From CAIZGX01 sp044374295 (GTDB lineage Bacteria; Bacteroidota; Bacteroidia; Flavobacteriales_D; Sanyastnellaceae), in contig JBILOU010000028.1 of NCBI GenBank assembly GCA_044374295.1, positions 1-25,630 on the forward strand: 25,630 nucleotides of DNA, given 5' to 3'. Shown piece after piece: positions 6,212 to 14,540 of this stretch. Position 1 is the first letter of the stretch. Each line of letters opens with the position of its first letter. Under the pieces are notes generated by a model that was not told the origin of the DNA, did no database searches, and saw only the letters and a list, made by a program, of their open reading frames with translations. The position numbers and the translations under genes are program-made.

Positions 6212-8706
6212 TAATTACTGAAAGGTTCGGTATGCTTTATTATTTCAATTTCAACTCTTCTATTTTTACTTCTTCCTTCGGTAGTCGAGTTCGATTCTAT
6301 AGGGTTTGCCATTCCTTTATAATCAATTCGTATTCTGTCACCTGAAACCCCTTGGCTCATAAGATACTCTTTGACAAGAGCAGCTCGCTTTCTTGATAAC
6401 ACTAGGTTATATTCGGCAGTTCCAGTATTGTCGGTATGACCAGTAAGTTGAACGGATAAAAACTTATTTCCCTTAATTTGAAAAGCAAGATCTCTTAATG
6501 ATTGCTTTTGTGCTTCCGTAATTGAGGTCGTATTTACTGGATAAGCTTCCACTGGTTTATATGATGTTTTGCTTTGAACGCTATCTAGGTTCTCTCCAGT
6601 CATATCCGTTACAGAAGAAGGTGATTCTTCCGTCACAGTATTAGGTACATCATTTAGAATAACATTTTCTTCAATAGCCTGATTTGAAACTGTTGTATTT
6701 TCGACAGAAAGAATTTCCGTTTGATTGTCTTGTGAATTTTCATCAGCTATAATAGTTTCTTTGCTCTCTTCTATAAGTGGAGATTCTACCACGGGAATGA
6801 CTTGAGCAAAAGTCTTTTTACTTTTAGATTTTTGTAAAGTATAAGCTAGACCTACACTAGCATTCATTACTCTTCCGTTGAACATTCTCTTGTCAATCGA
6901 TTGAGACATGTCGTAGCTCATGGACTGAAATGAGTGTGAAACAAAGGTATAGGCCAAAAATGCAGTTAACTTTTCAGATAATTTATAGGTTGGAGCAATT
7001 CTGAAACTTAAATTCAAGATATCGTCTCCTTTCGAAAGAAAAGTATCATCAGAAGACTCTCCTTTGAGCATGCTCGCCCCAACACCAATTCCAAAGTGTA
7101 AATCTATTTTTGAATTTTTCTCTTCAAATGAATCATTACTCTTGAGTTGATTCTTCAAACTAGACATTACGAAGTAAGTTGCTCGGAAATAATTAGATTC
7201 AGTTGATTTAGTAGAATTAAGAGCATCAGTAGCCACTTCAAATCGACCGTAGTAAATTGGATTGTTAAATGGATGAACCAAGCCGATTGCAAAATGTTTG
7301 CCTGGGGTGCTTGAAAGATTTTGGCCAATCTTTTGAGCTCTACCCCCGAAATGATTACCTATTGCAAAATCAATAGAAACCAACTTATTTATTTTATTCT
7401 CCAGTTCCGCAAAGTCATTCCATCTTCTTTCTCCTAAATGATAGCGCATTCCCAAGCTGAAATTCATAAGTTTTCCATTAAAAGCGGAATTATTCTGAGA
7501 TAAGTTTTGATCCCATGAGTTCGATTGCAATGAATGACTTACCAATGTCAAATTAGAAATTACCGATAAACTATTGTTTAATTTATAGGAAGGCATAACA
7601 CTAAACACTAACGCGTACATGTCGTCTCCATTGAGAAACTTATCTGAAAAATTGTTTCTACTCTGGGCGTTGTACATTGTGGCGAATCCCAATCCCATTC
7701 CGAATGACAAATTAAAACGATCCTCATTGCCTTGATAAGAACTTAACGAACTTAAGTCAGCAATAACTTGATAAGTAGTCCTAAAATATTTAGTCTTAAA
7801 TTCTGTTTCATTCTTCAACCCCTGAAAGATATCGTACCCCAAATCAAATCTTCCTGATAACTTACTATTTGGATATTTATGGTTTGCTCCAATATTCAAA
7901 TGATTAATTCCACGTGAGTTAAATTTGGTAGTAGTTTCTTTTGTTGAACCCGCAAAGTGATTTCCGAAAGAAGCGTCAATTGCTGTTATGAAATGTAAAT
8001 TCTTGCTAAGAACCTTCAAATTTCTTGAATACACTCGATTCGTTTGAGGTGTGTATCGAACACCTAAATTTATGGTTCTAAACGCTCCTTTAAATGCAGA
8101 ATTCTGAAGTGAGCGAGTAAAATCAAACGAGTTAGACTGTGCTGAGTGATTTATTCGGGTATAAGAAGCAAACAATTTCAATCCATTTGCAATCTCAATG
8201 CTGGGAGTAATTTTGAAGGATATGTTTAACATATCATCTGCATTTCTTAAGAACGGAGATTCTGAGATTGGAGCATTCTTATTAGTCATGGCAGAATAAC
8301 CTATCCCAGCAGCAAGATCGATATCTATAGAGTTCAGAAAAGATTTTTTGTCAATCATCGGTTCCTTAGATTTACCCCAGCCAACAATATTCTTTAGGCT
8401 CGCGTTCAAAAAATAAGTTGCTCTGAAATAGTTTGTTTTAAACGAAGCAGAATTGGAATTATTTATCATCTGATCATATGATAACTCTAAACGACCACCG
8501 ATTTTATCATTGGTGAAATAGTTATTCCAACCCAAAGTGTAATTTGAAACTGTAAGCGCATTGACATTGAAACCACTCTCGATTTGACGAAGTCCAAAAT
8601 GATTACCTGCACCAAAATCAAAAGATGTTTCCAACTTTTTCTGATTACTCTGAGCCGACGCTGTCAGAGCTATGCTTAAAACAAATAGAGTAATTAATGA
8701 GCGCAT
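6211..8706 (-). CDS. OmpA-family outer-membrane protein with three tandem barrel-like repeats
   Basis: An 831-residue exported protein. Residues 1-18 form a signal peptide with an ASA|Q cleavage site. Three homologous units follow, at about residues 25-219, 241-423 and 443-623. Each opens with a GNHFG or GNHFA motif, has a (N/K)YFR(A/T)TY strand, a (D)DM/DDI(L/Y) strand and the sequence HS(A/L/F)QS, and closes with F(K/N)G...LG(V/M)RY-like strands. The alternating hydrophobic pattern fits outer-membrane beta strands. An acidic Ser/Thr/Asn-rich linker (624-720) leads to a peptidoglycan-binding OmpA domain (721-823) with LTGHTDNTGTAEYNLVLSRK and GRSKNRRVEIEI. It probably anchors the outer membrane to the wall. 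It is transcribed alone, divergently from fcl, with its own promoter box at 8729-8737. Its ligand or pore role is unknown. Confidence 0.9.
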   Translation of the reverse strand: MRSLITLFVLSIALTASAQSNQKKLETSFDFGAGNHFGLRQIESGFNVNALTVSNYTLGWNNYFTNDKIGGRLELSYDQMINNSNSASFKTNYFRATYFLNASLKNIVGWGKSKEPMIDKKSFLNSIDIDLAAGIGYSAMTNKNAPISESPFLRNADDMLNISFKITPSIEIANGLKLFASYTRINHSAQSNSFDFTRSLQNSAFKGAFRTINLGVRYTPQTNRVYSRNLKVLSKNLHFITAIDASFGNHFAGSTKETTTKFNSRGINHLNIGANHKYPNSKLSGRFDLGYDIFQGLKNETEFKTKYFRTTYQVIADLSSLSSYQGNEDRFNLSFGMGLGFATMYNAQSRNNFSDKFLNGDDMYALVFSVMPSYKLNNSLSVISNLTLVSHSLQSNSWDQNLSQNNSAFNGKLMNFSLGMRYHLGERRWNDFAELENKINKLVSIDFAIGNHFGGRAQKIGQNLSSTPGKHFAIGLVHPFNNPIYYGRFEVATDALNSTKSTESNYFRATYFVMSSLKNQLKSNDSFEEKNSKIDLHFGIGVGASMLKGESSDDTFLSKGDDILNLSFRIAPTYKLSEKLTAFLAYTFVSHSFQSMSYDMSQSIDKRMFNGRVMNASVGLAYTLQKSKSKKTFAQVIPVVESPLIEESKETIIADENSQDNQTEILSVENTTVSNQAIEENVILNDVPNTVTEESPSSVTDMTGENLDSVQSKTSYKPVEAYPVNTTSITEAQKQSLRDLAFQIKGNKFLSVQLTGHTDNTGTAEYNLVLSRKRAALVKEYLMSQGVSGDRIRIDYKGMANPIESNSTTEGRSKNRRVEIEIIKHTEPFSN
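6838..8634 (-). repeat. Three tandem protein-coding repeats of about 185-195 residues
   Basis: The units lie at 8634-8050, 7986-7438 and 7380-6838 on the minus strand. They are clearly homologous at protein level (shared GNHF, YFR, HSxQS and LG.RY motifs in the same order) but diverged in DNA, so the triplication is old and no longer a slippage-prone repeat. Confidence 0.8.
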
Positions 8707-8728
8707 ACTTTTTATAATATTATTTAGT

Positions 8729-8737
8729 GCAAATATA
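8729..8737 (-). promoter_or_regulatory. -7 promoter box of the OmpA-family gene
   Basis: On the minus strand TATATTTGC lies 22 bases before the start codon. It is in the divergent intergenic region shared with fcl. Confidence 0.55.
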
Positions 8738-8804
8738 ACAAAATAATTCTAGATAACCCATGCAAGTTACATTAATTTTATGTTATTTCCGAACATAAAA
8801 ACCT

Positions 8805-8813
8805 TACTTTTGC
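8805..8813 (+). promoter_or_regulatory. -7 promoter box of fcl
   Basis: TACTTTTGC lies 20 bases before the ATG at 8834, and inside the frame that opens at 8780. It therefore supports the later start. Confidence 0.55.
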
Positions 8814-8833
8814 TTCATCGAAAACACGCATTT

Positions 8834-9892
8834 ATGAATGTAGCTTCTAAGATATTCGTTGCAGGTCACAATGGCCTCGTGGGAAGAGCCATCGTGAAAG
8901 GATTGAGAGCAGCAGGATACCATAATTTGTTGCTTCAATCTAGATCAGAGTTGGATTTATTGAATTCAAACGATGTTGAACGTTTCTTCCTAAATGAAAA
9001 ACCTGAATACGTATTTTTAGCAGCCGCCAAAGTTGGAGGTATTGTTGCAAATAATACTTACCGAGCTGATTTCCTTATTGAAAACCTTATTATCCAAAAT
9101 AATGTCATTTCAAGCGCTCAAAAATCCGGTGTGACTAAATTGTTATTCCTTGGTAGTACTTGCATTTACCCTAAGGATGCGCCGCAACCACTTCAAGAGA
9201 ATTCACTCCTTACAAGTGAGTTAGAATATACCAATGAGCCTTACGCAATAGCTAAAATTGCAGGAATTAAATTGTGTGAGAGCTATAATATTCAGTACGG
9301 AACGAATTTCATTTCAGTTATGCCAACGAATTTATATGGTCCTGGAGATAATTTTTATTTCGAGAAATCTCATGTTCTACCTGCTTTACTCAGGAAAATA
9401 TACTTAGCCAAATGCCTTCAAGAAGACGATTTAAATTCTGCAAGCATTGATTTAAATATTATGGATAATTCAGAAGCTTTGAATTATTTAAATTCAATTG
9501 GAGTTGATAATGGCGTGGTAAATATTTGGGGGTCGGGTAAGCCAATGCGCGAATTCATGTGGTCTGAGGATATGGCGAATGCCTGTATCCATATTATGCA
9601 AAACGTAAATTTTTCAGATCTTATTCATTCAACGGAAATTAGAAATACACATATTAATATCGGAACTGGCGAAGAAATTTCCATTGCAGATCTTGCAGTG
9701 CTAATAGCCGAAGTTGTTGGTTACAAAGGAGAGTTTCATTTCGATTCTTCTAAGCCCGATGGGACAATGCGTAAACTAACCGATGTTTCAAAACTTCATT
9801 CATTAGGATTTAAGCATGCCGTTTCTCTCCGTGAAGGAATTGAGCGGGTGTATAAATGGTATCTTGAAAATTCACAAACTGCCAAACATTAA
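8834..9892 (+). CDS. fcl: GDP-L-fucose synthase (GDP-4-keto-6-deoxymannose epimerase/reductase)
   Basis: A 352-residue extended short-chain dehydrogenase that turns GDP-4-keto-6-deoxy-D-mannose into GDP-L-fucose using NADPH. The N-terminus has the nucleotide-binding motif VAGHNGLVGRAI. The catalytic parts are GSTCIYPKDAPQPLQE and the YxxxK pair in EPYAIAKIAG. MPTNLYGPGDNF, KPMREFMWSEDMA and INIGTGEEISIADLA are standard Fcl/WcaG landmarks. An insertion after the 'YLAKCLQEDD' stretch makes it longer than the 321-residue E. coli enzyme. Such an insertion is, as far as I recall, usual in Bacteroidota. The start at 8834 is chosen over 8780 because of the promoter box and the usual N-terminus. The partner dehydratase gmd is not in the window. 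The next gene begins directly after this stop, in the same frame. Confidence 0.95.
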   Translation: MNVASKIFVAGHNGLVGRAIVKGLRAAGYHNLLLQSRSELDLLNSNDVERFFLNEKPEYVFLAAAKVGGIVANNTYRADFLIENLIIQNNVISSAQKSGVTKLLFLGSTCIYPKDAPQPLQENSLLTSELEYTNEPYAIAKIAGIKLCESYNIQYGTNFISVMPTNLYGPGDNFYFEKSHVLPALLRKIYLAKCLQEDDLNSASIDLNIMDNSEALNYLNSIGVDNGVVNIWGSGKPMREFMWSEDMANACIHIMQNVNFSDLIHSTEIRNTHINIGTGEEISIADLAVLIAEVVGYKGEFHFDSSKPDGTMRKLTDVSKLHSLGFKHAVSLREGIERVYKWYLENSQTAKH

Positions 9893-10459
9893 TTGAAAAC
9901 ATTACTCTATATTATCTATTGGCCAATCAATGCAATTTGGTTGACACTTCAAGGTGTGTCCTTTTGGAAGGTACATTGCTATGGATTTCTATTTGTTTCA
10001 AATAAAGGACAATTCAAATTAGGCAAAGACTTTTTGGTTAATTCACACCGATTCGCGAATATTATTGGAAGCGGCTCCTCCTCTTCCATTCTGATTGGAA
10101 AAAATGCAAAGCTTACGATTGGTGAAGATGTCGGATATTCTAATTCAACAATTTGTTGTCGTGAAGAAATCACAATCGGTGATCATACCATTATTGGAGG
10201 GAACTCAAAAATTTGGGACACAGATTTTCATCCAACTTCTATCGAACAAAGAACGATTGATATTGATTCAAACGCTAAGACCTCCCCTATTCATATTGGA
10301 AAATATGTATTTATTGGGGCTGATGTAACGATAATGAAGGGAGTCTCTATTGGAGATTTTGCAGTTATTGGGGCAGGAAGTGTTGTACGGTCAAACATTC
10401 CCGAAAATGAAGTTTGGGCAGGGAATCCAGCTGTATTCGTTAAAAAACTTTCAAAATAA
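9893..10459 (+). CDS. Left-handed beta-helix (hexapeptide) acyltransferase, TTG start
   Basis: A 188-residue transferase of the WcaF/WbbJ-like O-acetyltransferase group. Such enzymes acylate sugars of surface polysaccharides using acetyl-CoA. Hexapeptide turns run through the middle and C-terminus (IGKNAKLTIGEDVGYS, ITIGDHTIIGGNS, GKYVFIGADVTIMKGVSIGD, AVIGAGSVV), and the His of DTDFHP is the likely catalytic base. The end, VWAGNPAVFVKKL, is typical. The frame contains no ATG before residue 150, and the TAA of fcl lies immediately upstream in the same frame. The start must therefore be TTG at 9893 (residues MKTLLYIIYWPINA), or a later TTG/GTG. Its job is presumably to modify a fucose-containing glycan, inferred from the neighbour. 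Confidence 0.85.
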   Translation: MKTLLYIIYWPINAIWLTLQGVSFWKVHCYGFLFVSNKGQFKLGKDFLVNSHRFANIIGSGSSSSILIGKNAKLTIGEDVGYSNSTICCREEITIGDHTIIGGNSKIWDTDFHPTSIEQRTIDIDSNAKTSPIHIGKYVFIGADVTIMKGVSIGDFAVIGAGSVVRSNIPENEVWAGNPAVFVKKLSK

Positions 10460-10485
10460 AAAAGGCTGGAAAATTCCAGCCTTTT
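10460..10485. terminator. Bidirectional terminator between the acyltransferase and protease genes
   Basis: AAAAGGCTGGAA, two A bases, then TTCCAGCCTTTT: a perfect 12-bp stem with A-run and T-run flanks, placed between convergent genes, so it can work both ways. Confidence 0.85.
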
Positions 10486-10502
10486 AGTTGTTGTTGTCGC
10501 GA

Positions 10503-13478
10503 TTAATTCTTAATGATGCTAAGTGTCGCTAAGTTTTTTCTGTTTTGTCTAAGAACAACTTGATAAGTTCCCTTCGACCATTTCTCTGATGGAATAGATA
10601 TGTTCTGCTGTTGCGTTCCATATTCATGAACCGGAATTGAATAAATCGTTCTTCCAATTGCATCCAACACCAATATTTCTATGGATTCATTTTGCGATAA
10701 TTGGAATTGAATATTTGTTGATTCAGTAGTTGGATTTGGAAAAGCAAGAACATTTAATGCACTCACTAGATTCTCTTCAACGCCAATGATTGCATCATCA
10801 TAAACAATGAAATCGTCCAATGCACCTTCTACCAGAGATCCGCCATTCAAATTGACGGTCGGACGAAGACTGTCACTAGCTATAAACTGAAGCTTCATTT
10901 GTGCTGTCGGTGTCATGAAATCACTTACGTGGAATGCATTTCTTCTCCAGCGCATATCAGTGGTCTTTGTGTTTTCAACATAAGTCCATGTAGCACCGTT
11001 GTCATTACTCATGCGAACTTGCCAATAATCTGCACCGGGATTTGCTCCACCTGGAGGACTATTCGTGTACCATCTGTAATAGCTAATGATTGGATTTGTA
11101 AAACTAGATAAATCAATTGTGCTAGTTTGAAGAGTAGTTTTTCCACCATCAACATCGTTTTCTCCGATACCTCCTCCAATTGTTCCGTTTCCTGTGAAGA
11201 AGCAATACTCTCCTGCTGGAGTAACTTGATCTCCTGTTTGAACAATTGTTCCTGGGGCGACATCCACTGTAACGCTAGGAATCGGAATTTCTAACAACCA
11301 AATACCTGTAGTTGCATTGTCTCCAGCCACACCGGTTTGCCAACTCCCCCAATCTTCATTGTTGTCGCAATCGTGTCTACCAACCTCATTCACTCCAACT
11401 AACATTATGTGCGGTATGGTTGGAAATGATAATTGGTGGGCACCAACTGGATTAACTGTTCCTACTGAACCGTTAACATCATTTGCTGTGAAATAGTATT
11501 TTAGAATTGTACCCGGATTGAAACTATCAAAAGTAGTTTCGAAAGATCCAGATGCATCGGTCATTGCAACTGTTTGCCAAGCTGCATTATTTACTTGATA
11601 GTGACAATTCACATCAGACAAGTACTGCGTGTATGGGAAAAATAAATCTAAATCCGCGCTCAATGTAATGGGTACAATCGGACTTGCGAAAGCTTGTGGT
11701 GTATGATTCAAAACAGCTGGAGAAATAAGCGTTATTCCATGCAAATAGAACCCCTCAACAATTGCATTGCCATTTGGCGTTCCATTTGTGATGTCACCAT
11801 CATTATCATCAGCTAATAAAACATCAAGCAAAATATCCGTGTAGGCTTCACCTTCGTTTCCATCAGCAGTTTCTGCTTGCAAACCAGCATAAGCCTCAAC
11901 GAATAAAGGCATCGTTGCATTCCAATCCCCACCCATTAATAGATGCGTATCGTACCAAGCACCCATGATTATTTCACCATCGGCATGCACCTCACCAACT
12001 AAATCTTGCGGATAAACCTTGCGTTCAGTGTCATATCTTCTTATTCCATCTTCATTGTCTGTATAAAATCCAACTCCTACAACCGGGCTATTCCCTAAAG
12101 AAATTCCCCAATAATCGGCATACCCCTCACCAACAGCACCGTTGAAAAAGAATGAACTTTGGCTTTGGTAATAGTTATCGTTAATTCCGTGACCGTATTC
12201 GTGAAATACGACGTCTGATAAAAGACTGGTTGCGTTACATCCATTACCGATTGCATAAAAGTTAATCGAACTACCATCATAGAAGGCATTGCAATCACCG
12301 GAAGTTAAGTCAATATTTGTTGGAAGTTGAAAATCCATTCCTGTAAAAGTCGGCATCCAACTTTTGCAATGGTCGTGAATTCGATTAACACTTTTGTATG
12401 CAGAGAGCTCACGAATATTGGCAGCAGTATTCATATCAATCGTATTCAATCCTGCCTGAAGCGTTACATTTTTCTGTGGAACTGTCCCATTCGAATTCAC
12501 AGAACTCCATGGCCCCTCTAGTCTTACAATTGCATTTGTACCTGCATTGACAGGTAAAGTTCCCGAACCGTTTATATCAGATGTATAATCAGTTCCACCC
12601 ACCGTAACATAAATGTTGTTCAATCCTTCATTGGTAACTACTCCATATGGATTGGTCATGTATACATCTCCGTTAACTTGAACGTCTACTACAAGTTCTT
12701 GTCCTCCAGGTTTTTTAGGCCCCCCTTCGGCATGACAAACCAAGTTCTTTCGCATTAATATTTTTCCTGTTATTGCATCTATGTATGTAAGATAACGTTG
12801 CGGAACATTTTGAGAGTTGCGCGTTGAAACAGTCACAATGTAGATTTTACGATATTCAAATGAGTTAGCTTGAGGTACAGGTAAAATTGAAATTTCACCG
12901 GTTGAACGAATAATCTCAATTGACGTCGTAATTCCTTGCAATGCAGCTAACCTTGCTTGTTGCAATCCAATGACAGGCTTGTCTTCCAATTGAATATTTG
13001 GATGAACACCGTATGCGAATTGAACCACTTTTCCATTGACCAACTTCACAGAGGATTTACTGAAAAGAACTTTCATTCCGTTGAAAGTCTGATCGAAAAC
13101 AACGTTTGTGAATTTACTCGTCTTTACTTCCGGTCTTGCTGAAATTTGAACCGCTCCAGCAGAAAACGACTGATTCATTTCATTTAAAAATGAAATTGCT
13201 CTTTCAGTGTCGGAAGACCCAACTACATCAATTGGATTTCCAAATGCCTTGGTCGGCATTCCAGTTCTCTCAGAGAAATGTGATGTCCATTTGGGATGTG
13301 CCAATTGAAATGACTTCCATACGGAAGAATTAGACAATGTCATTTGCTTGTCGGCGTGATATGCCACTTCAGAATGATAGAGTCTTACTTCCAACGGATC
13401 GAAATTTCTTTCAATACTGTTTTGTCCCAAGATGGGAAAAGTTAAAAACAACGAAAGGCCTAAGAATATCTTGCGCAT
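10503..13478 (-). CDS. Secreted fungalysin (M36)-like zinc metalloprotease with T9SS sorting domain
   Basis: A 991-residue secreted protease. Residues 1-19 are a signal peptide (FLTFPILGQ). Residues about 85-170 look like an FTP-type propeptide (VVFDQTFNGMKVLFSKSSVK). The catalytic domain carries HEYGH at residues 426-430 and GEGYADYWG at 450-458, giving the two zinc His and the third-ligand Glu of M36 enzymes. Beta-rich regions follow (about 595-690, and 770-890 with YWQVRMSNDNGATWTYVE). The last 80 residues are a type A T9SS sorting domain (NVLAFPNPTTESTNIQFQL, GTYQVVLRQN, ending LSIIKN). It should be exported by Sec, cross the outer membrane by the T9SS and be anchored or released outside, to degrade proteins for nutrition. 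It lies 56 bases below a small ORF and may share its transcript. No clear promoter box was found directly upstream. Confidence 0.92.
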   Translation of the reverse strand: MRKIFLGLSLFLTFPILGQNSIERNFDPLEVRLYHSEVAYHADKQMTLSNSSVWKSFQLAHPKWTSHFSERTGMPTKAFGNPIDVVGSSDTERAISFLNEMNQSFSAGAVQISARPEVKTSKFTNVVFDQTFNGMKVLFSKSSVKLVNGKVVQFAYGVHPNIQLEDKPVIGLQQARLAALQGITTSIEIIRSTGEISILPVPQANSFEYRKIYIVTVSTRNSQNVPQRYLTYIDAITGKILMRKNLVCHAEGGPKKPGGQELVVDVQVNGDVYMTNPYGVVTNEGLNNIYVTVGGTDYTSDINGSGTLPVNAGTNAIVRLEGPWSSVNSNGTVPQKNVTLQAGLNTIDMNTAANIRELSAYKSVNRIHDHCKSWMPTFTGMDFQLPTNIDLTSGDCNAFYDGSSINFYAIGNGCNATSLLSDVVFHEYGHGINDNYYQSQSSFFFNGAVGEGYADYWGISLGNSPVVGVGFYTDNEDGIRRYDTERKVYPQDLVGEVHADGEIIMGAWYDTHLLMGGDWNATMPLFVEAYAGLQAETADGNEGEAYTDILLDVLLADDNDGDITNGTPNGNAIVEGFYLHGITLISPAVLNHTPQAFASPIVPITLSADLDLFFPYTQYLSDVNCHYQVNNAAWQTVAMTDASGSFETTFDSFNPGTILKYYFTANDVNGSVGTVNPVGAHQLSFPTIPHIMLVGVNEVGRHDCDNNEDWGSWQTGVAGDNATTGIWLLEIPIPSVTVDVAPGTIVQTGDQVTPAGEYCFFTGNGTIGGGIGENDVDGGKTTLQTSTIDLSSFTNPIISYYRWYTNSPPGGANPGADYWQVRMSNDNGATWTYVENTKTTDMRWRRNAFHVSDFMTPTAQMKLQFIASDSLRPTVNLNGGSLVEGALDDFIVYDDAIIGVEENLVSALNVLAFPNPTTESTNIQFQLSQNESIEILVLDAIGRTIYSIPVHEYGTQQQNISIPSEKWSKGTYQVVLRQNRKNLATLSIIKN

Positions 13479-13534
13479 GTTGATTAAGGTTTATGGACCT
13501 AAGAAACGAAGAAATCTTGAAACAAAAAAGCGAA

Positions 13535-13681
13535 TTACTTTTTCTTTTCAGCCAAAAGAGAAAACATGCTTTGCATTAATTCTTCACGAGCTAATAACTC
13601 CCTTTCAAGCTTTTCGTTTTGAGCTTTTACGACATTCAATTCCTCTTGAAGAGAATCGATGTTTGAGCGATTTTTATTCAT
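13535..13681 (-). CDS. Small 48-residue coiled-coil protein, unknown
   Basis: A short frame, ATG at 13681 to TAA at 13535. It reads MNKNRSNIDSLQEELNVVKA, then a continuous charged helix with QNEKLERELLA and MQSMFSLL, ending AEKKK. Leucine and other hydrophobic residues fall in heptad-like spacing, so one long amphipathic helix or coiled coil is likely; there is no signal peptide or membrane segment. It sits in the 257-base gap between ispE (54 bases upstream) and the metalloprotease gene (56 bases downstream), on the same strand. I do not recognise a family. Support comes from the clean coding pattern and the fit between same-strand genes; expression is not shown. Confidence 0.6.
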   Translation of the reverse strand: MNKNRSNIDSLQEELNVVKAQNEKLERELLAREELMQSMFSLLAEKKK

Positions 13682-13735
13682 TCTTTACTATGCTAAGTGA
13701 TGCATCGAAGATATCTCAACAACATAGGTTTATTC

Positions 13736-14539
13736 TCAATTTAAAGGAATTGTTTTCAAAAAGTAATTCACATTCATTTCTAATAAAGGATCAACATTGA
13801 AAATGCCATAAACTGTGCTTCCCGTACCCGACATGCTTGCATAGATGGCTCCAGCACTCATTAGATTCTCTTTTATTTTTTCAATTTCCGGAAATAAATT
13901 GAAAACTTGAGGCTCGAAATCGTTTTGAAGCGTTTCATTCAACTCTTGACTTTCAATAAGTTTCTTCCAATCGAAATTGGAAGGTTTGGGTTGAATGCCT
14001 TTAAATGCTTGAGCTGTGGAGATATGTATACCCGGATTAACCACCACGAGAAACTTTCCACCTAAACTAAAATCTACTGGTTTCACCACTTCTCCCCTTC
14101 CCGAAATGAGCGCGGCTTTGTTTTGAACGAAAAAAGGACAATCGCTTCCCAAATGAGCCGAGAGTTCTTCTAGACGATGAATGGATAAGTTCAATTGGAA
14201 CAAATCATTTAACGCCTTCAACATAAAAGTCCCGTCACTTGATCCACCGCCCATGCCTGCTCCGCTGGGGATAATCTTGTGCAAATGAATTTTCACATGA
14301 CCAATCCCGTATTCCTCTTGAAGCAGCTTCCAGGCTTTGTAAACTATATTTTTCTCGGTTGGAATATCATTCGATTCTCCGGTGCAGACCAAGGTTGTCT
14401 CTTCTGTTGAAGGTGTAACCTCGAGTATATCGCACAAGGGAATGGGCATGAACAAACTTTCCAAATTGTGAAATCCGTCTGTTCTCTTTTCAGTGATGAA
14501 CAGTCCTAAATTTATTTTTGCATTTGGAAAAACTAACAT
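13736..14539 (-). CDS. ispE: 4-diphosphocytidyl-2-C-methyl-D-erythritol kinase
   Basis: A 267-residue GHMP kinase that phosphorylates CDP-ME with ATP in the non-mevalonate (MEP) isoprenoid pathway, in the cytoplasm. Motif 1 is FPNAKINLGLFITEKRTDGFHNLES; motif 2, the ATP loop, is PSGAGMGGGSSDGTFML; motif 3 is SGTGSTVYGIF. The length is slightly shorter than the approximately 283-residue E. coli protein, as is usual in this phylum. Its ATG lies one base after the era stop, so the two are surely cotranscribed. It supplies precursors for quinones and also for the carotenoids made by crtD/cruF elsewhere in the window. Confidence 0.96.
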   Translation of the reverse strand: MLVFPNAKINLGLFITEKRTDGFHNLESLFMPIPLCDILEVTPSTEETTLVCTGESNDIPTEKNIVYKAWKLLQEEYGIGHVKIHLHKIIPSGAGMGGGSSDGTFMLKALNDLFQLNLSIHRLEELSAHLGSDCPFFVQNKAALISGRGEVVKPVDFSLGGKFLVVVNPGIHISTAQAFKGIQPKPSNFDWKKLIESQELNETLQNDFEPQVFNLFPEIEKIKENLMSAGAIYASMSGTGSTVYGIFNVDPLLEMNVNYFLKTIPLN

Positions 14540-14540
14540 C

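Noticed and set aside
8780..8833. 18-residue upstream extension of fcl
   Set aside because: The promoter box lies inside it and the nucleotide-binding motif normally begins a few residues from the start.
10899..11111. Plus-strand frames inside the metalloprotease gene
   Set aside because: They are shadows of a gene with clear domains and motifs on the minus strand.
13432..13800. 122-codon plus-strand frame
   Set aside because: It is antisense to the protease start, the 48-residue ORF and the ispE end, with a composition unlike a real protein.
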